From contig CM036253.1 in the NCBI GenBank assembly GCA_020698575.1, positions 3,685,587 to 3,749,586 of the forward strand: DNA of 64,000 nucleotides, given 5' to 3'. The stretch comes from Bostrychus sinensis (lineage: Eukaryota > Chordata > Actinopteri > Gobiiformes > Eleotridae). Below, one piece after another: positions 8,301-17,254 of this stretch (position 1 is the first letter of the stretch; each line of letters begins with the position of its first letter). The notes beneath the pieces were generated by a model. It worked only from the letters and a program-made list of their open reading frames with translations, was not told the origin of the DNA and ran no database searches. The translations under genes were made by a program, and so were the position numbers.

Positions 8301-11284
8301 CAGGCAGGACCTGTCCCGCCTCAGGTAGGACCTGTCCCGCCTCAGGTAGGACCCGTCCAGCCTCAGGTAGGACCCGTCCAGCCTCAGGCAGGACCTGTCC
8401 CGCCTCAGGGCCTCAGGCAGGACCTGTCCCGCCTCAGGTAGGACCCGTCCAGCCTCAGGTAGGACCCGTCCAGCCTCAGGCAGGACCCGTCCCGCCTCAG
8501 GGCCTCAGGCAGGACCCGTCCCGCCTCAGGGACGTCAGCGGGACGTTACTGTTGTTTAAATGGAACCAACAGGAGACAAAGGTAAGCAGTAATTAATCAG
8601 AGCAGTTATTTCTGAGAGGAGACGCTCTTCTGCCGCAGAGAAACACCTGGGACTCACCTTTACTCCGTGGCCCATGCCGTCCAGCTGCTGAAGGTTGATT
8701 GGCTGCCGGAAGTATGGGGGGCGGGGCTTGGTCTGTGCTGGTGGGAGGAGCTTATGGCTGCGAGGGACACGCCTCTGAGCCGTGAAGACTCCGATTTCTC
8801 TGCGAGAAACTTTCTCCCTGTGCATCTCCACAGACTGGGGACAAGGAGACAAGGAGTTAGGAGGCAAGGAGACAAGGAGTTAGGAGACGAGTTAAGAGAC
8901 AAGGAGTTAGGAGACAAGGAGTTAGGAGACAAAGAGTTAGGAGACAAAGAGTTAGGAGACAAGGAGCAAAGGAGTTAGGAGACAAGGACACAAGGAGTTA
9001 GGAGACAACAAGTTAGGAGACAAGGAGTCAGGAGTCAACGAGTCAGGAGACAAGGAGTTAAAAGACAAGGAGTTAGGCGGCAAGGAGACAAGAAGTTAGG
9101 AGACAATGAGTTAGGAGACAAGGAGACAAGACGTTAGGAGACAAGGAGTCAAGAGACAAGGAGTTAGGAGACAAGGAATCAAGAGACAAGGAGTTAGGAG
9201 ACAAGGAGACAAGACGTTAGGAGACAACAAGTTAGGAGACAAGGAGTCAGGAGACAACGAGTTAGGAGACAAGGAGACAGGAGACAAGGAGTTAGGTGAC
9301 AAGGAGTTAGGTGACAAGGACACGAGTGAGGAGACAAGGAGTTAGGAGACAAGGACACAAGGAGTTAGGAGACAAGGAAACAAGGGGTTAGGAGACAAAC
9401 AAACAAGGGGTTAGGAGACAAGGAAACAAGGGGTTAGGAGACAAGGAGAGTACCTGGCCCAGCAGATGGATGGAGGACTCCAGGGTTAGGACAGAGTAGG
9501 AGTTAGGAGGTTAGGAGACAGTAGGAGGAGGTGTCTGGGGAGAGTACCTGGCCCAGCAGATGGATGGAGGACTCCAGGGTTAGGACAGAGTAGGAGTTAG
9601 GAGGTTAGGAGACAGTAGGAGGAGGTGTCTGGGGAGAGTACCTGGCCCAGCAGATGGATGGAGGACTCCAGGGTTAGGACAGAGTAGGAGTTAGGAGGTT
9701 AGGAGACAGTAGGAGGAGGTGTCTGGGGAGAGTACCTGGCCCAGCAGATGGATGGAGGACTCCAGGGTTAGGACAGAGTAGGAGTTAGGAGGTTAGGAGA
9801 CAGTAGGAGGAGGTGTCTGGGGAGAGTACCTGGCCCAGCAGATGGATGGAGGACTCCAGGGTTAGGACAGAGTAGGAGTTAGGAGGTTGGGAGACAGTAG
9901 GAGGAGGTGTCTGGGGAGAGTACCTGGCCCAGCAGATGGATGGAGGACTCCAGGGTTAGGACAGAGTAGGAGTTAGGAGGTTAGGAGACAGTAGGAGGAG
10001 GTGTCTGGGGAGAGTACCTGGCCCAGCAGGTGGATGGAGGACTCCAGGGTTAGGACAGAGTAGGAGTTAGGAGGTTAGGAGACAGTAGGAGGAGGTGTCT
10101 GGGGAGAGTACCTGGCCCAGCAGGTGGATGGAGGACTCCAGGGTTAGGACAGAGTAGGAGTTAGGAGGTTAGGAGACAGTAGGAGGAGGTGTCTGGGGAG
10201 AGTACCTGGCCCAGCAGGTGGATGGAGGACTCCAGGGTTAGGACAGAGTAGGAGTTAGGAGGTTAGGAGACAGTAGGAGGAGGTGTCTGGGGAGAGTACC
10301 TGGCCCAGCAGATGGATGGAGGACTCCAGGGTTAGGACAGAGTAGGAGTTAGGAGGTTGGGAGACAGTAGGAGGAGGTGTCTGGGGAGAGTACCTGGCCC
10401 AGCAGATGGATGGAGGACTCCAGGGTTAGGACAGAGTAGGAGTTAGGAGGTTAGGAGACAGTAGGAGGAGGTGTCTGGGGAGAGTACCTGGCCCAGCAGA
10501 TGGATGGAGGACTCCAGGGTTAGGACAGAGTAGGAGTTAGGAGGTTAGGAGACAGTAGGAGGAGGTGTCTGGGGAGAGTACCTGGCCCAGCAGGTGGATG
10601 GAGGACTCCAGGGTTAGGACAGAGTAGGAGTTAGGAGGTTAGGAGACAGTAGGAGGAGGTGTCTGGGGAGAGTACCTGGCCCAGCAGATGGATGGAGGAC
10701 TCCAGGGTTAGGACAGAGTAGGAGTTAGGAGGTTAGGAGACAGTAGGAGGAGGTGTCTGGGGAGAGTACCTGGCCCAGCAGATGGATGGAGGACTCCAGG
10801 GTTAGGACAGAGTAGGAGTTAGGAGGTTAGGAGACAGTAGGAGGAGGTGTCTGGGGAGAGTACCTGGCCCAGCAGATGGATGGAGGACTCCAGGTGACTC
10901 AGGCCCAGACTCTGCAGCTCCAGCAGACGAAGAAGACTCGAGGACACGGAGCTGATCTGAAACGCCACCGACGCTAACGACTGAGTCAGGAGACACTTGG
11001 TCTGCTGCAGCGCCTCAGCGCCCCCACAGGCCTGGAGGAGAACTACAGTTACACACTGCCCCCACAGGCCTGGAGGAGAACTACAGTTACACACTGCCCC
11101 CACAGGCCTGGAGGAGAACTACAGGTAAAGACAACTCACCTGGACAGGTGAGTTACCTGGACAGGTGAGTTACCTGGAGGTAGTTATCTCCGCAGTACTC
11201 GGCCACATTGAGCAGGTTCTGGTGGTTTTCAGTCAGAGCCTTCAGAGACTCAGGGACCTCCTTCAGGATCTGCTCCAACTCCAT
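97..11284 (-). CDS. abi3: Abl interactor 3-like protein, partial (C-terminal SH3 beyond left edge)
   Basis: Abl-interactor (ABI) proteins are subunits of the WAVE regulatory complex, which drives Arp2/3 actin branching at the cell cortex. Seven exons join in phase: 11284-11174, 11031-10864, 8834-8658, 2784-2726, 2624-2568, 2492-2152 and 609-490. An eighth, 213-97, is weaker. The first three encode 37, 56 and 59 residues, exactly the ABI1 block sizes as I recall them. Recognisable ABI stretches are LLNVAEYCGDNYLQ, TQSLASVAFQI, REKVSRREIGVF and LDGMGHGVK, then a short SGTIRKLG segment and long proline tracts. RQPINLQQLDGMGHG is closest to ABI3, so ABI3 is favoured over ABI1 or ABI2. At least 383 codons are in the window; the SH3 domain is not seen. 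Introns are filled with minisatellites and several splice junctions are tandemly duplicated. Family assignment is firm; the paralogue choice is inference. Confidence 0.88.
490..609 (-). CDS. abi3: abi3 coding exon 7 (proline/acidic)
   Basis: 120 bp with one-base/two-base split codons at both ends. It encodes VVEEASFPPPPDDFTEATPP and then a further polyproline run ending MAEEL, resembling LEELSPPPPDEELPLP in human ABI3. The acceptor is TTTTGGTTGCAG|TT and the donor CTCG|GTAACT. The acceptor junction is repeated at 71-bp spacing five times from 611 rightward. Confidence 0.8.
611..965. repeat. 71-bp tandem repeat, five copies, spanning the exon 7 acceptor
   Basis: TGCAACCAAAACAGAATAC recurs at 611, 682, 753, 824 and 895, an exact 71-bp period. 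Each unit carries on the minus strand the same CTGTTTTGGTTGCAG acceptor used by exon 7. The interior is built of TACTACAGTAC words. Confidence 0.9.
966..1309. other. abi3 intron 6, AT-rich single-copy DNA
   Basis: AT-rich sequence with scattered AGTACTG words. I see no exon or element in it. Confidence 0.5.
1310..1455 (+). mobile_element. tRNA-derived SINE
   Basis: Contains an A-box-like GTGGTTAGCACTCCTGCCTC and a B box GGTTCGATTCC, then a GCGGCCTTTCTGTGTGGAGT stretch and the tail CCTGGTCAAATAAAG. This is the layout of a widespread teleost SINE. It is too long and its 3' half too unlike a cloverleaf to be a tRNA gene. Confidence 0.75.
1479..1928. repeat. 35-bp minisatellite, about 13 copies
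   Basis: Unit of the form CTCAACTCATCTTTAACTCT followed by TCTCTCTGAGATGGA. The period is 35 bp (for example ATGGA at 1511 and 1546), with few variants. Lies in abi3 intron 6. Confidence 0.92.
2014..2135. repeat. 34-bp GTACT-rich repeat, about 3.5 copies
   Basis: ACTGTAAAGTACACAGTACT followed by GTGGAGTACAAAAT repeats at 34 bp, immediately beyond the exon 6 donor on the minus strand. Confidence 0.85.
2152..2492 (-). CDS. abi3: abi3 coding exon 6 (polyproline)
   Basis: 341 bp, about 113 codons. Begins FGKPVAPPSIP and includes four proline runs, one of 13 prolines, separated by acidic or small-residue linkers; ends PPPPPPLET. The donor is ACAG|GTAACG. The acceptor is CTGAGTAG|T; an alternative CTGAG|T three bases upstream keeps the same phase. 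Proline-rich segments before the SH3 are typical of ABI proteins, where they are thought to bind profilin, Ena/VASP or SH3 partners. The runs here look longer than in mammalian ABI3. Confidence 0.82.
2568..2624 (-). CDS. abi3: abi3 coding exon 5
   Basis: 57 bp, taking one base to finish the previous codon and leaving two. It encodes TNKPPEPVQCPTAPPSVG, comparable with the PEPVHLPVVPDG stretch of ABI3. The acceptor is GTTTCAG|G and the donor GGCAG|GTAAGA, both strong. The phase fits both neighbours. Confidence 0.82.
2640..2712. repeat. (TTATTG)n and (AAT)n microsatellite
   Basis: Simple ATT/AAT sequence between coding exons 4 and 5 of abi3; this intron is only about 100 bp. Confidence 0.8.
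2726..2784 (-). CDS. abi3: abi3 coding exon 4
   Basis: 59 bp, entering in phase 0 and leaving two bases of a codon. It encodes VGGKQNERSGTIRKLGSSF, which parallels the SRTGTLSRK motif after GHGIK in ABI3. The acceptor is CTGTCGCAG|GTT and the donor TTCAG|GTCAGA. Two extra copies of the acceptor region lie to the right in a 54-bp tandem repeat. Phase agreement with exons 3 and 5 supports it. Confidence 0.82.
2789..2930. repeat. 54-bp tandem repeat, about 2.6 copies, carrying the exon 4 acceptor
   Basis: GACAGAACAGTTCAGGGGTA starts at 2789, 2843 and 2897. On the minus strand the unit supplies the pyrimidine tract and AG in front of exon 4; the extra copies read CTGTTCTGTCTCAG. Confidence 0.9.
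2993..4382. repeat. 22/24-bp minisatellite, about 60 copies
   Basis: Mixed 22-bp (CCTCTCAGCCACAGCTGTCC + AT) and 24-bp (CAGCTGAGTCCAT variant) units in irregular order. CAGCTG E-box palindromes recur in each unit. Lies in abi3 intron 3. Confidence 0.95.
4383..4866. other. abi3 intron 3, non-repetitive stretch
   Basis: Nothing recognisable except a short duplicated CAGCTCCTCCTGCAGCTCAC near 4750. No exon with ABI similarity is seen. Confidence 0.5.
4867..4958. repeat. (AT)n microsatellite
   Basis: About 80 bp of near-pure alternating AT in abi3 intron 3, self-complementary. Confidence 0.95.
5205..5337. repeat. (GT)n and poly-G tract
   Basis: GT dinucleotide runs interrupted by G runs of up to about 20. 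A G-rich strand capable of quadruplex formation is plausible; this is inference. Confidence 0.9.
5338..5704. other. abi3 intron 3, TACTACAGTAC-rich DNA
   Basis: Contains short runs of TACTACAGTACTAC and CAGTACTACA and is otherwise single-copy. An open minus-strand frame near 5580-5660 has no ABI similarity and no convincing splice pair. Confidence 0.45.
5705..5925 (+). mobile_element. teleost interspersed repeat (SINE-like)
   Basis: Reads like a common fish repeat: TTATACAGCGCTCTCA near the start, TTCTTGCTCAAGGACACACC in the middle, then GGGGATCAAACCACCAGCCT and CAGAGCTACTGCTGC. Identified from remembered teleost consensus motifs; the exact family is not claimed. Confidence 0.6.
5926..6117. 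other. abi3 intron 3, short non-repetitive stretch
   Basis: Holds a duplicated CTGAACTTAACTTAAGTCAG (near 5965 and 6031). Nothing else is recognised. Confidence 0.5.
6118..8530. repeat. 21-bp minisatellite, about 110 copies
   Basis: Core CAGGTAGGACCCGTCCCGCC + T, with T/C and G/A variants and frequent 8-bp insertions (CAGGGCCT or CAGAGCCT) that create 29-bp units. CAGGTAGG is donor-like on the plus strand, but the host gene is on the minus strand. Confidence 0.95.
8658..8834 (-). CDS. abi3: abi3 coding exon 3 (ABI homeo-homologous region)
   Basis: 177 bp and 59 codons, phase 0 at both ends. It begins SVEMHREKVSRREIGVFTAQ, matching the invariant ABI HKEKVARREIG segment, and ends LDGMGHGVK, matching LDDVGHGVK in ABI1 and LDDIGHGIK in ABI3. 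The acceptor is TTGTCCCCAG|TCT and the donor AAAG|GTGAGT. This is the most diagnostic exon of the gene. Confidence 0.93.
8838..9450. repeat. purine-rich GGAGACAAGGAGTTA array
   Basis: Irregular units of GGAGACAAGGAGTTA and AGGAGACAAGGA, directly upstream of the exon 3 acceptor on the minus strand, where it forms a pyrimidine-rich run. It is strongly strand-asymmetric. Confidence 0.9.
9451..10863. repeat. 94-bp tandem repeat, 15 units, each with a copy of the exon 2 donor
   Basis: TACCTGGCCCAGCAG recurs at 9451, 9545, 9639 and onward every 94 bp up to 10861, where it enters the real exon 2. Each unit holds about the last 30 bp of exon 2, its GT donor and 64 bp of intron. Copies are nearly identical, differing mainly in GCAGATGG/GCAGGTGG and GTTAGG/GTTGGG. 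Confidence 0.95.
10864..11031 (-). CDS. abi3: abi3 coding exon 2
   Basis: 168 bp and 56 codons, phase 0 at both ends, the same size as the corresponding ABI1 segment. The protein contains EALQQTKCLLTQSLASVAFQ and ends HLESSIHLLGQ, aligning with the ABI coiled-coil region. The acceptor is CTCCTCCAG|GCC and the donor CCAG|GTACTC. Both junctions are tandemly duplicated outside the exon: the acceptor in three 38-bp copies to the right, the donor in sixteen 94-bp-spaced copies to the left. Confidence 0.9.
11025..11180. repeat. 38-bp and 18-bp repeats over the exon 2 acceptor and exon 1 donor
   Basis: CACAGGCCTGGAGGAGAACT recurs at 11025, 11063 and 11101 (38 bp), carrying the exon 2 acceptor CTCCTCCAG|GCCTGTGG. 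From about 11137, GACAGGTGAGTTACCTG units of 18 bp copy the exon 1 donor CCAG|GTAACTCAC. Together they make up the whole 142-bp intron 1. Confidence 0.88.
11174..11284 (-). CDS. abi3: abi3 coding exon 1 (start codon)
   Basis: Encodes 37 residues, MELEQILKEVPESLKALTEN onward to CGDNYLQ. The donor reads CTCCAG|GTAACT at 11172-11173, phase 0. The ATG at 11282-11284 is chosen because it gives the ABI N-terminus at family length. It lies 24 bases inside an exon that opens after a TTTTGCAG acceptor at 11309-11310. The donor neighbourhood is repeated as 18-bp units just downstream. Confidence 0.9.
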
Positions 11285-11308
11285 CTGAGACCAAGACCAG
11301 GACTAGAC
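11285..11308 (-). other. abi3: abi3 5' UTR part of the start-codon exon
   Basis: Lies between a CTCTTTTGCAG acceptor (11309-11310) and the ATG. It implies an upstream non-coding exon; the matching donor is proposed at 13288-13289. Confidence 0.6.
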
Positions 11309-11317
11309 CTGCAAAAG

Positions 11318-13266
11318 AGACCAGGATAAAACCAGGATTAAACCAGGACTAAACCAGGACTAAACCAAGTCTAAACCAGGTCTAAACCAGGTCTAAACCA
11401 GGTCTAAACCAGGACTGAACCAGGACTAAACCAGGACTAAACCAGGACTAAACCAAGTCTAAACCAGGACTAAACCAAGTCTAAACCAGGTCTAAACCAG
11501 GTCTAAACCAGGTGTAAACCAGGACTAAACCAGGACTAAACCAAGTCTAAACCAGGTCTAAACCAGGTGTAAACCAGGACTAAACCAGGACTAAACCAGG
11601 TCTAAACCAGGACTAAACCAGGTCTATACCAGGTCTAAACCAGGTCTAAACCAGGACTAAACCAAGTCTTAACCAGGACTAAACCAGGACTAAACCGGGA
11701 CTAAACCAGGTCTAAACCAAGTCTAAACCAAGTCTAAACCAGGACTAAACCAGGTCTAAACCAGGACTAAACCAGGACTAAACCAGGACAAAACCAGGTC
11801 TAAACCAGGACTAAACCCGGACTCAACCAGGACTAAACCAGGACTAAACCACGTCTAAACCAGGTCTAAACCAGGACTAAACCCGGACTAAACCAGGACT
11901 AAACCAGGTCTAAACCAGGTCTAAACCACGTCTAAACCAGGTCTAAACCAGGACTAAACCAGGACTAAACCAAGTCTAAACCAAGTCTTAACCAGGACTA
12001 AACCAGGTCTAAACCAGGACTAAACCAGGTCTAAACCAGGTCTAAACCAGGACTAAACCAGGTCTAAACCAGGACTAAACCAGGTCTAAACCAGGACTAA
12101 ACCAGGTCTAAAACAGGACTAAACCAGGTCTAAACCAGGTCTAAACCAGGTCTAAACCAGGACTAAACCAGGACTAAACCAAGTCTAAACCAGGTCTAAA
12201 CCAGGTCTAAACCAGGACTAAACCAGGACTAAACCAGGTCTAAACCAGGACTAAAACAGGACTAAACCAGGTCTAAACCAGGTCTAAACCAAGTCTAAAC
12301 CAGGTCTAAACCAGGTCTAAACCAGGACTAAAACAGGTCTAAACCAGGTCTAAACCAGGACTAAACCAGGTCTAAACCAGGACTAAACCAGGTCTAAACC
12401 AGGTCTAAACCAGGTCTAAACCAGGACTAAACCAGGTCTAAACCAGGACTAAACCAAGTTTAAACCAGGACTAAACCAGGTTTAAACCAGGACTAAACCA
12501 GGTCTAAACCAGGACTAAACCAGGTTTAAACCAGGACTAAACCAGGACTAAACCAGGACTAAACCAGGTTTAAACCAGGACTAAACCAGGTCTAAACCAG
12601 GACTAAACCACGTTTAAACCAGGACTAAACCAGGTTTAAACCAGGACTAAACCAGGACTAAACCAGGTCTAAACCAGGACTAAACCAGGTTTAAACCAGG
12701 ACTAAACCAGGTCTAAACCAGGACTAAACCAAGTCTAAACCAGGACTAAACCAGGACTAAACCAAGTCTAAACCAGGTCTAAACCAGGACTAAACCAGGA
12801 CTAAACCAGGTCTAAACCAGGACTAAACCAGGTCTAAACCAGGACTAAACCAAGTTTAAACCAGGACTAAACCAGGTCTAAACCAGGACTAAACCAGGTT
12901 TAAACCAGGACTAAACCAGGTCTAAACCAGGACTAAACCAAGTCTAAACCAGGACTAAACCAAGTCTAAACCAGGTCTAAACCAGGACTAAACCAGGACT
13001 AAACCAGGACTAAACCAGGTCTAAACCAGGACTAAACCAAGTTTAAACCAGGACTAAACCAGGACTAAACCAGGACTAAACCAGGTCTAAACCAGGTTTA
13101 AACCAGGACTAAACCAGGACTAAACCAGGACTAAACCAAGGTTAAACCAGGACTAAACCAGGACTAAACCAGGTCTAAACCAGGACTAAACCAGGTTTAA
13201 ACCAGGACTAAACCAGGACTAAACCAAGTTTAAACCAGGACTAAACCAGGACTAAACCAGGACAAG
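11318..13266. repeat. 11-bp minisatellite TAAACCAGGWC in abi3 5' intron
   Basis: About 175 copies of CTAAACCAGGA, CTAAACCAGGT and CTAAACCAAGT in mixed order, filling the intron between the non-coding exon and exon 1. The same family recurs at 25.6-25.9 kb and 30.5-35.2 kb. Confidence 0.97.
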
Positions 13267-13289
13267 TGCATGTGTCTGGAGTTTCTTAC

Positions 13290-13345
13290 CTGAGTATCTT
13301 CAGGGCTTGAGTCTGGACTCTGAGTTTAACTGAGTCCTGTTTAAA
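13290..13345 (-). other. abi3: putative abi3 non-coding first exon
   Basis: A strong donor ATACTCAG|GTAAGAAAC has its GT at 13288-13289. It pairs in orientation with the 5' UTR acceptor at 11309. The upstream exon boundary (transcription start) cannot be fixed, so the right coordinate is approximate. Confidence 0.5.
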
Positions 13346-13860
13346 ATGTTTTTAATATAAATTAATAAAAACCCGAATGTTTGAGTTTTTAACCCGCGCT
13401 GAGGTCGAAGCAGAAGCAGCGCAGCAGAAGTGGAAGTGAACCAGGAAACCCCGACTTTACACAAAACACCGAAAAACAGCGAAAAACAGCGAAAAACAGC
13501 GAAGTACACTGAAAAAACAGCGCTAAAACAGCGCGTTACAGAGTTAACGGCACAACAGCAGCGATAACTGACCACAGATCCTCTCAGAGACAGAGGCCTC
13601 ACTCTGACTCTGACTCTGACTCTGACACACGGACCACAGATCCTCTCAGAGACAGAGGCCTCACTCTGACTCTGACACACGGACCACAGATCCTCTCAGA
13701 GTCAGAGGCCTCATTCTGACTCTGACTCTGACAAAAGGACTTCCTGCAGTGACAGAAGCCTCCAGCAGGGGGCACCCATCTCTCACAGATCCAACTGGAC
13801 CCATTTATTCTTCTTCTGTCATAGATGGCACTTTCAGGAAATGTTGGGTTTATCGTGTAA
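13346..13860 (-). promoter_or_regulatory. putative abi3 promoter region
   Basis: Mostly single-copy DNA upstream of the proposed first exon. It holds GAAAAACAGC repeats (about 13465-13500), three copies of an ACCACAGATCCTCTCAGAG unit (13570-13720), and a perfect CTCF-core match CCAGCAGGGGGCAC at 13762-13775. No clear TATA box. Confidence 0.4.
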
Positions 13861-16640
13861 TGAATGAGCACATGAACGCCCCACAGAGTCGCTGAGATGA
13901 ATGAGCACATGAATGCCCCACAGAGTCGCTGAGATGAATGAGCACATGAACGCCCCACAGAGTTATTGAGATGAATGAGCACATGAACGCCCCACAGAGT
14001 TTCTGAGATGAATGAGCACATGAACGCCCCACAGAGTTTCTGAGATGAATGAGCACATGAACGCCCCACAGAGTTTCTGAGATGAATGAGCACATGAACG
14101 CCCCACAGAGTTTCTGAGATGAATGAGCACATGAACGCCCCACAGAGTTTCTGAGATGAATGAGCACATGAACGCCCCACAGAGTTATTGAGATGAATGA
14201 GCACATGAACGCCCCACAGAGTTTCTGAGATGAATGAGCACATGAACGCCCCACAGAGTTTCTGAGATGAATGAGCACATGAACGCCCCACAGAGTTTCT
14301 GAGATGAATGAGCACATGAACGCCCCACAGAGTTTCTGAGATGAATGAGCACATGAACGCCCCACAGAGTTTCTGAGATGAATGAGCACATGAATTCCCC
14401 ACAGAGTTTCTGAGATGAATGAGCACATGAACGCCCCACAGAGTTTCTGAGATGAATGAGCACATGAACGCCCCACAGAGTCGCTGAGATGAATGAGCAC
14501 ATGAACGCCCCACAGAGTCGCTGAGATGAATGAGCACATGAACGTCCCACAGAGTCTCTGAGATGAATGAGCACATGAACGCCCCACAGAGTTTCTGAGA
14601 TGAATGAGCACATGAACGTCCCACAGAGTTTCTGAGATGAATGAGCACATGAACGCCCCACAGAGTTTCTGAGATGAATGAGCACATGAACGCCCCACAG
14701 AATCGCTGAGATGAATGAGCACATGAACGCCCCACAGAGTCTCTGAGATGAATGAGCACATGAACGCCCCACAGAGTTTCTGAGATGAATGAGCACATGA
14801 ACGCCCCACAGAGTTTCTGAGATGAATGAGCACATGAACGCCCCACAGAGTTTCTGAGATGAATGAGCACATGAACGCCCCACAGAGTTTCTGAGATGAA
14901 TGAGCACATGAACGCCCCACAGAGTTTCTGAGATGAATGAGCACATGAACGCCCCACAGAGTCTCTGAGATGAATGAGCACATGAACGTCCCACAGAGTT
15001 TCTGAGATGAATGAGCACATGAACGCCCCACAGAGTTTCTGAGATGAATGAGCACATGAACGCCCCACAGAGTTTCTGAGATGAATGAGCACATGAACGC
15101 CCCACAGAGTTTCTGAGATGAATGAGCACATGAACGCCCCACAGAGTTTCTGAGATGAATGAGCACATGAACGCCCCACAGAGTTTCTGAGATGAATGAG
15201 CACATGAACGCCCCACAGAATCGCTGAGATGAATGAGCACATGAACGCCCCACAGATTCGCTGAGATGAATGAGCACATGAACGCCCCACAGAGTTTCTG
15301 AGATAAATGAGCACATGAACGTCCCACAGAGTTTCTGAGATGAATGAGCACATGAACGCCCCACAGAGTTTCTGAGATGAATGAGCACATGAACGCCCCA
15401 CAGAATCGCTGAGATGAATGAGCACATGAACGCCCCACAGAGTTTCTGAGATGAATGAGCACATGAACGCCCTACAGAGTTTCTGAGATGAATGAGCACA
15501 TGAATGCCCCACAGAGTCGCTGAGATGAATGAGCACATGAACGCCCCACAGAGTCGCTGAGATGAATGAGCACATGAATGCCCCACAGAGTTTCTGAGAT
15601 GAATGAGCACATGAACGCCCCACAGAGTTTCTGAGATGAATGAGCACATGAACGCCCCACAGACTCGCTGAGATGAATGAGCACATGAACGCCCCACAGA
15701 GTCGCTGAGATGAATGAGCACATGAACGCCCCACAGAATCGCTGAGATGAATGAGCACATGAACGCCCCACAGAGTTTCTGAGATGAATGAGCACATGAA
15801 CGCCCCACAGACTCGCTGAGATGAATGAGCACATGAACGCCCCACAGAGTTTCTGAGATGAATGAGCACATGAACGCCCCACAGAGTTTCTGAGATGAAT
15901 GAGCACATGAATGCCCCACAGAGTTTCTGAGATGAATGAGCACATGAACGCCCCACAGAGTTTCTGAGATGAATGAGCACATGAACGTCCCACAGAGTCT
16001 CTGAGATGAATGAGCACATGAACGCCCCACAGAGTTTTTGAGATGAATGAGCACATGAATGCCCCACAGAGTTTCTGAGATGAATGAGCACATGAATGCC
16101 CCACAGAGTTTCTGAGATGAATGAGCACATGAACGTCCCACAGAGTTTCTGAGATGAATGAGCACATGAACGCCCCACAGAGTCGCTGAGATGAATGAGC
16201 ACATGAACGCCCCACAGAGTTTCTGAGATGAATGAGCACATGAACGTCCCACAGAGTCTCTGAGATGAATGAGCACATGAACGCCCCACAGAGTCGCTGA
16301 GATGAATGAGCACATGAACGCCCCACAGAGTCGCTGAGATGAATGAGCACATGAACGCCCCACAGACTCGCTGAGATGAATGAGCACATGAATGCCCCAC
16401 AGAGTCACTGAGATGAATGAGCACATGAACGCCCCACAGAGTTTCTGAGATGAATGAGCACATGAACGCCCCACAGAGTTTCTGAGATGAATGAGCACAT
16501 GAACGCCCCACAGAGTTTCTGAGATGAATGAGCACATGAACGCCCCACAGAGTTTCTGAGATGAATGAGCACATGAACGCCCCACAGAGTTTCTGAGATG
16601 AATGAGCACATGAAGGCTCCACAGTCGCTGAGATGAATGA
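13861..16640. repeat. 37-bp satellite, about 75 copies
   Basis: Unit CACATGAACGCCCCACAGAG + TTTCTGAGATGAATGAG with an exact 37-bp period (13981, 14018 and onward). Variation is concentrated at TTT/TCG/TCT/ATT before CTGAG and at ACG/ATG. All three minus-strand frames stay open because 37 is not divisible by 3 and the unit has no minus-strand stop. I interpret this as non-coding satellite. Confidence 0.95.
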
Positions 16641-17097
16641 GCACATGAATGCAGCAGAACACAAACTGAGACTTGTCATTGGTGGAAATAACAGCGAGTT
16701 GTGAAAGGTAAAATGTTTAATTTGATTTAATTAAATTTTTTGGGAGACTTTCACAAACCAGAGTAAGAAATGGAATAATATTTTTTGAAGTGTGATAATG
16801 GAAATGTCTGTTTTGTGTCGTTGTTATCCTCGCAGCGCTGATGTCTGTGGAACACAGGCACTGCTGCGTTTTCACACTGAACACTGAACACTCATTTCTT
16901 CTGCGAGCTCTTAACTTTCCTACATCCTTCACTTTGTAGTCTCACCTTTTGCCCTAAGCACAAAAAAAAAAAAAAAAATGCACCATCAAAGACTGCCATA
17001 GAAAAATGATCTAATAATCAGTTACAATGATTAACTTCAGTCCTCATCATACACAGCAAAATTAATTTTGTTTATGAAATTTAACCCCTTAAATTCC
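16641..17097. other. non-repetitive stretch
   Basis: AT-rich DNA with a poly-A run near 16960-16978. No exon recognised. Confidence 0.5.
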
Positions 17098-17217
17098 AGT
17101 TTATGTTTATGTTTGTTTATGTTTATGTTTGTTTATGTTTATGTTTATGCTTATGTTTATGTTTATGCTTATGTTTATGTTTATGTTTATGTTTATGTTT
17201 ATGTTTATGTTTATGCG
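17098..17217. repeat. (TTTATG)n hexamer array
   Basis: About 20 copies of TTTATG with TTTGTT and CTTATG variants. Confidence 0.95.
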
Positions 17218-17254
17218 TACACAGCCCACACAGAGACAGAGCTCTGCAGGAGGT

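Noticed and set aside
6118..8530. CAGGTAGG words as splice donors of a plus-strand gene
   Set aside because: They are part of a 21-bp repeat inside an intron of a minus-strand gene; no plus-strand exons accompany them.
13861..16640. CRISPR array because of regular 37-bp repeats
   Set aside because: There are no unique spacers between repeats and the DNA is eukaryotic; it is a head-to-tail satellite.
13599..16679. Open reading frames of 1026, 919, 425 and 305 codons on the minus strand
   Set aside because: They are the three frames of one 37-bp satellite without stop codons; there is no domain, no splice structure and no codon-position bias visible.
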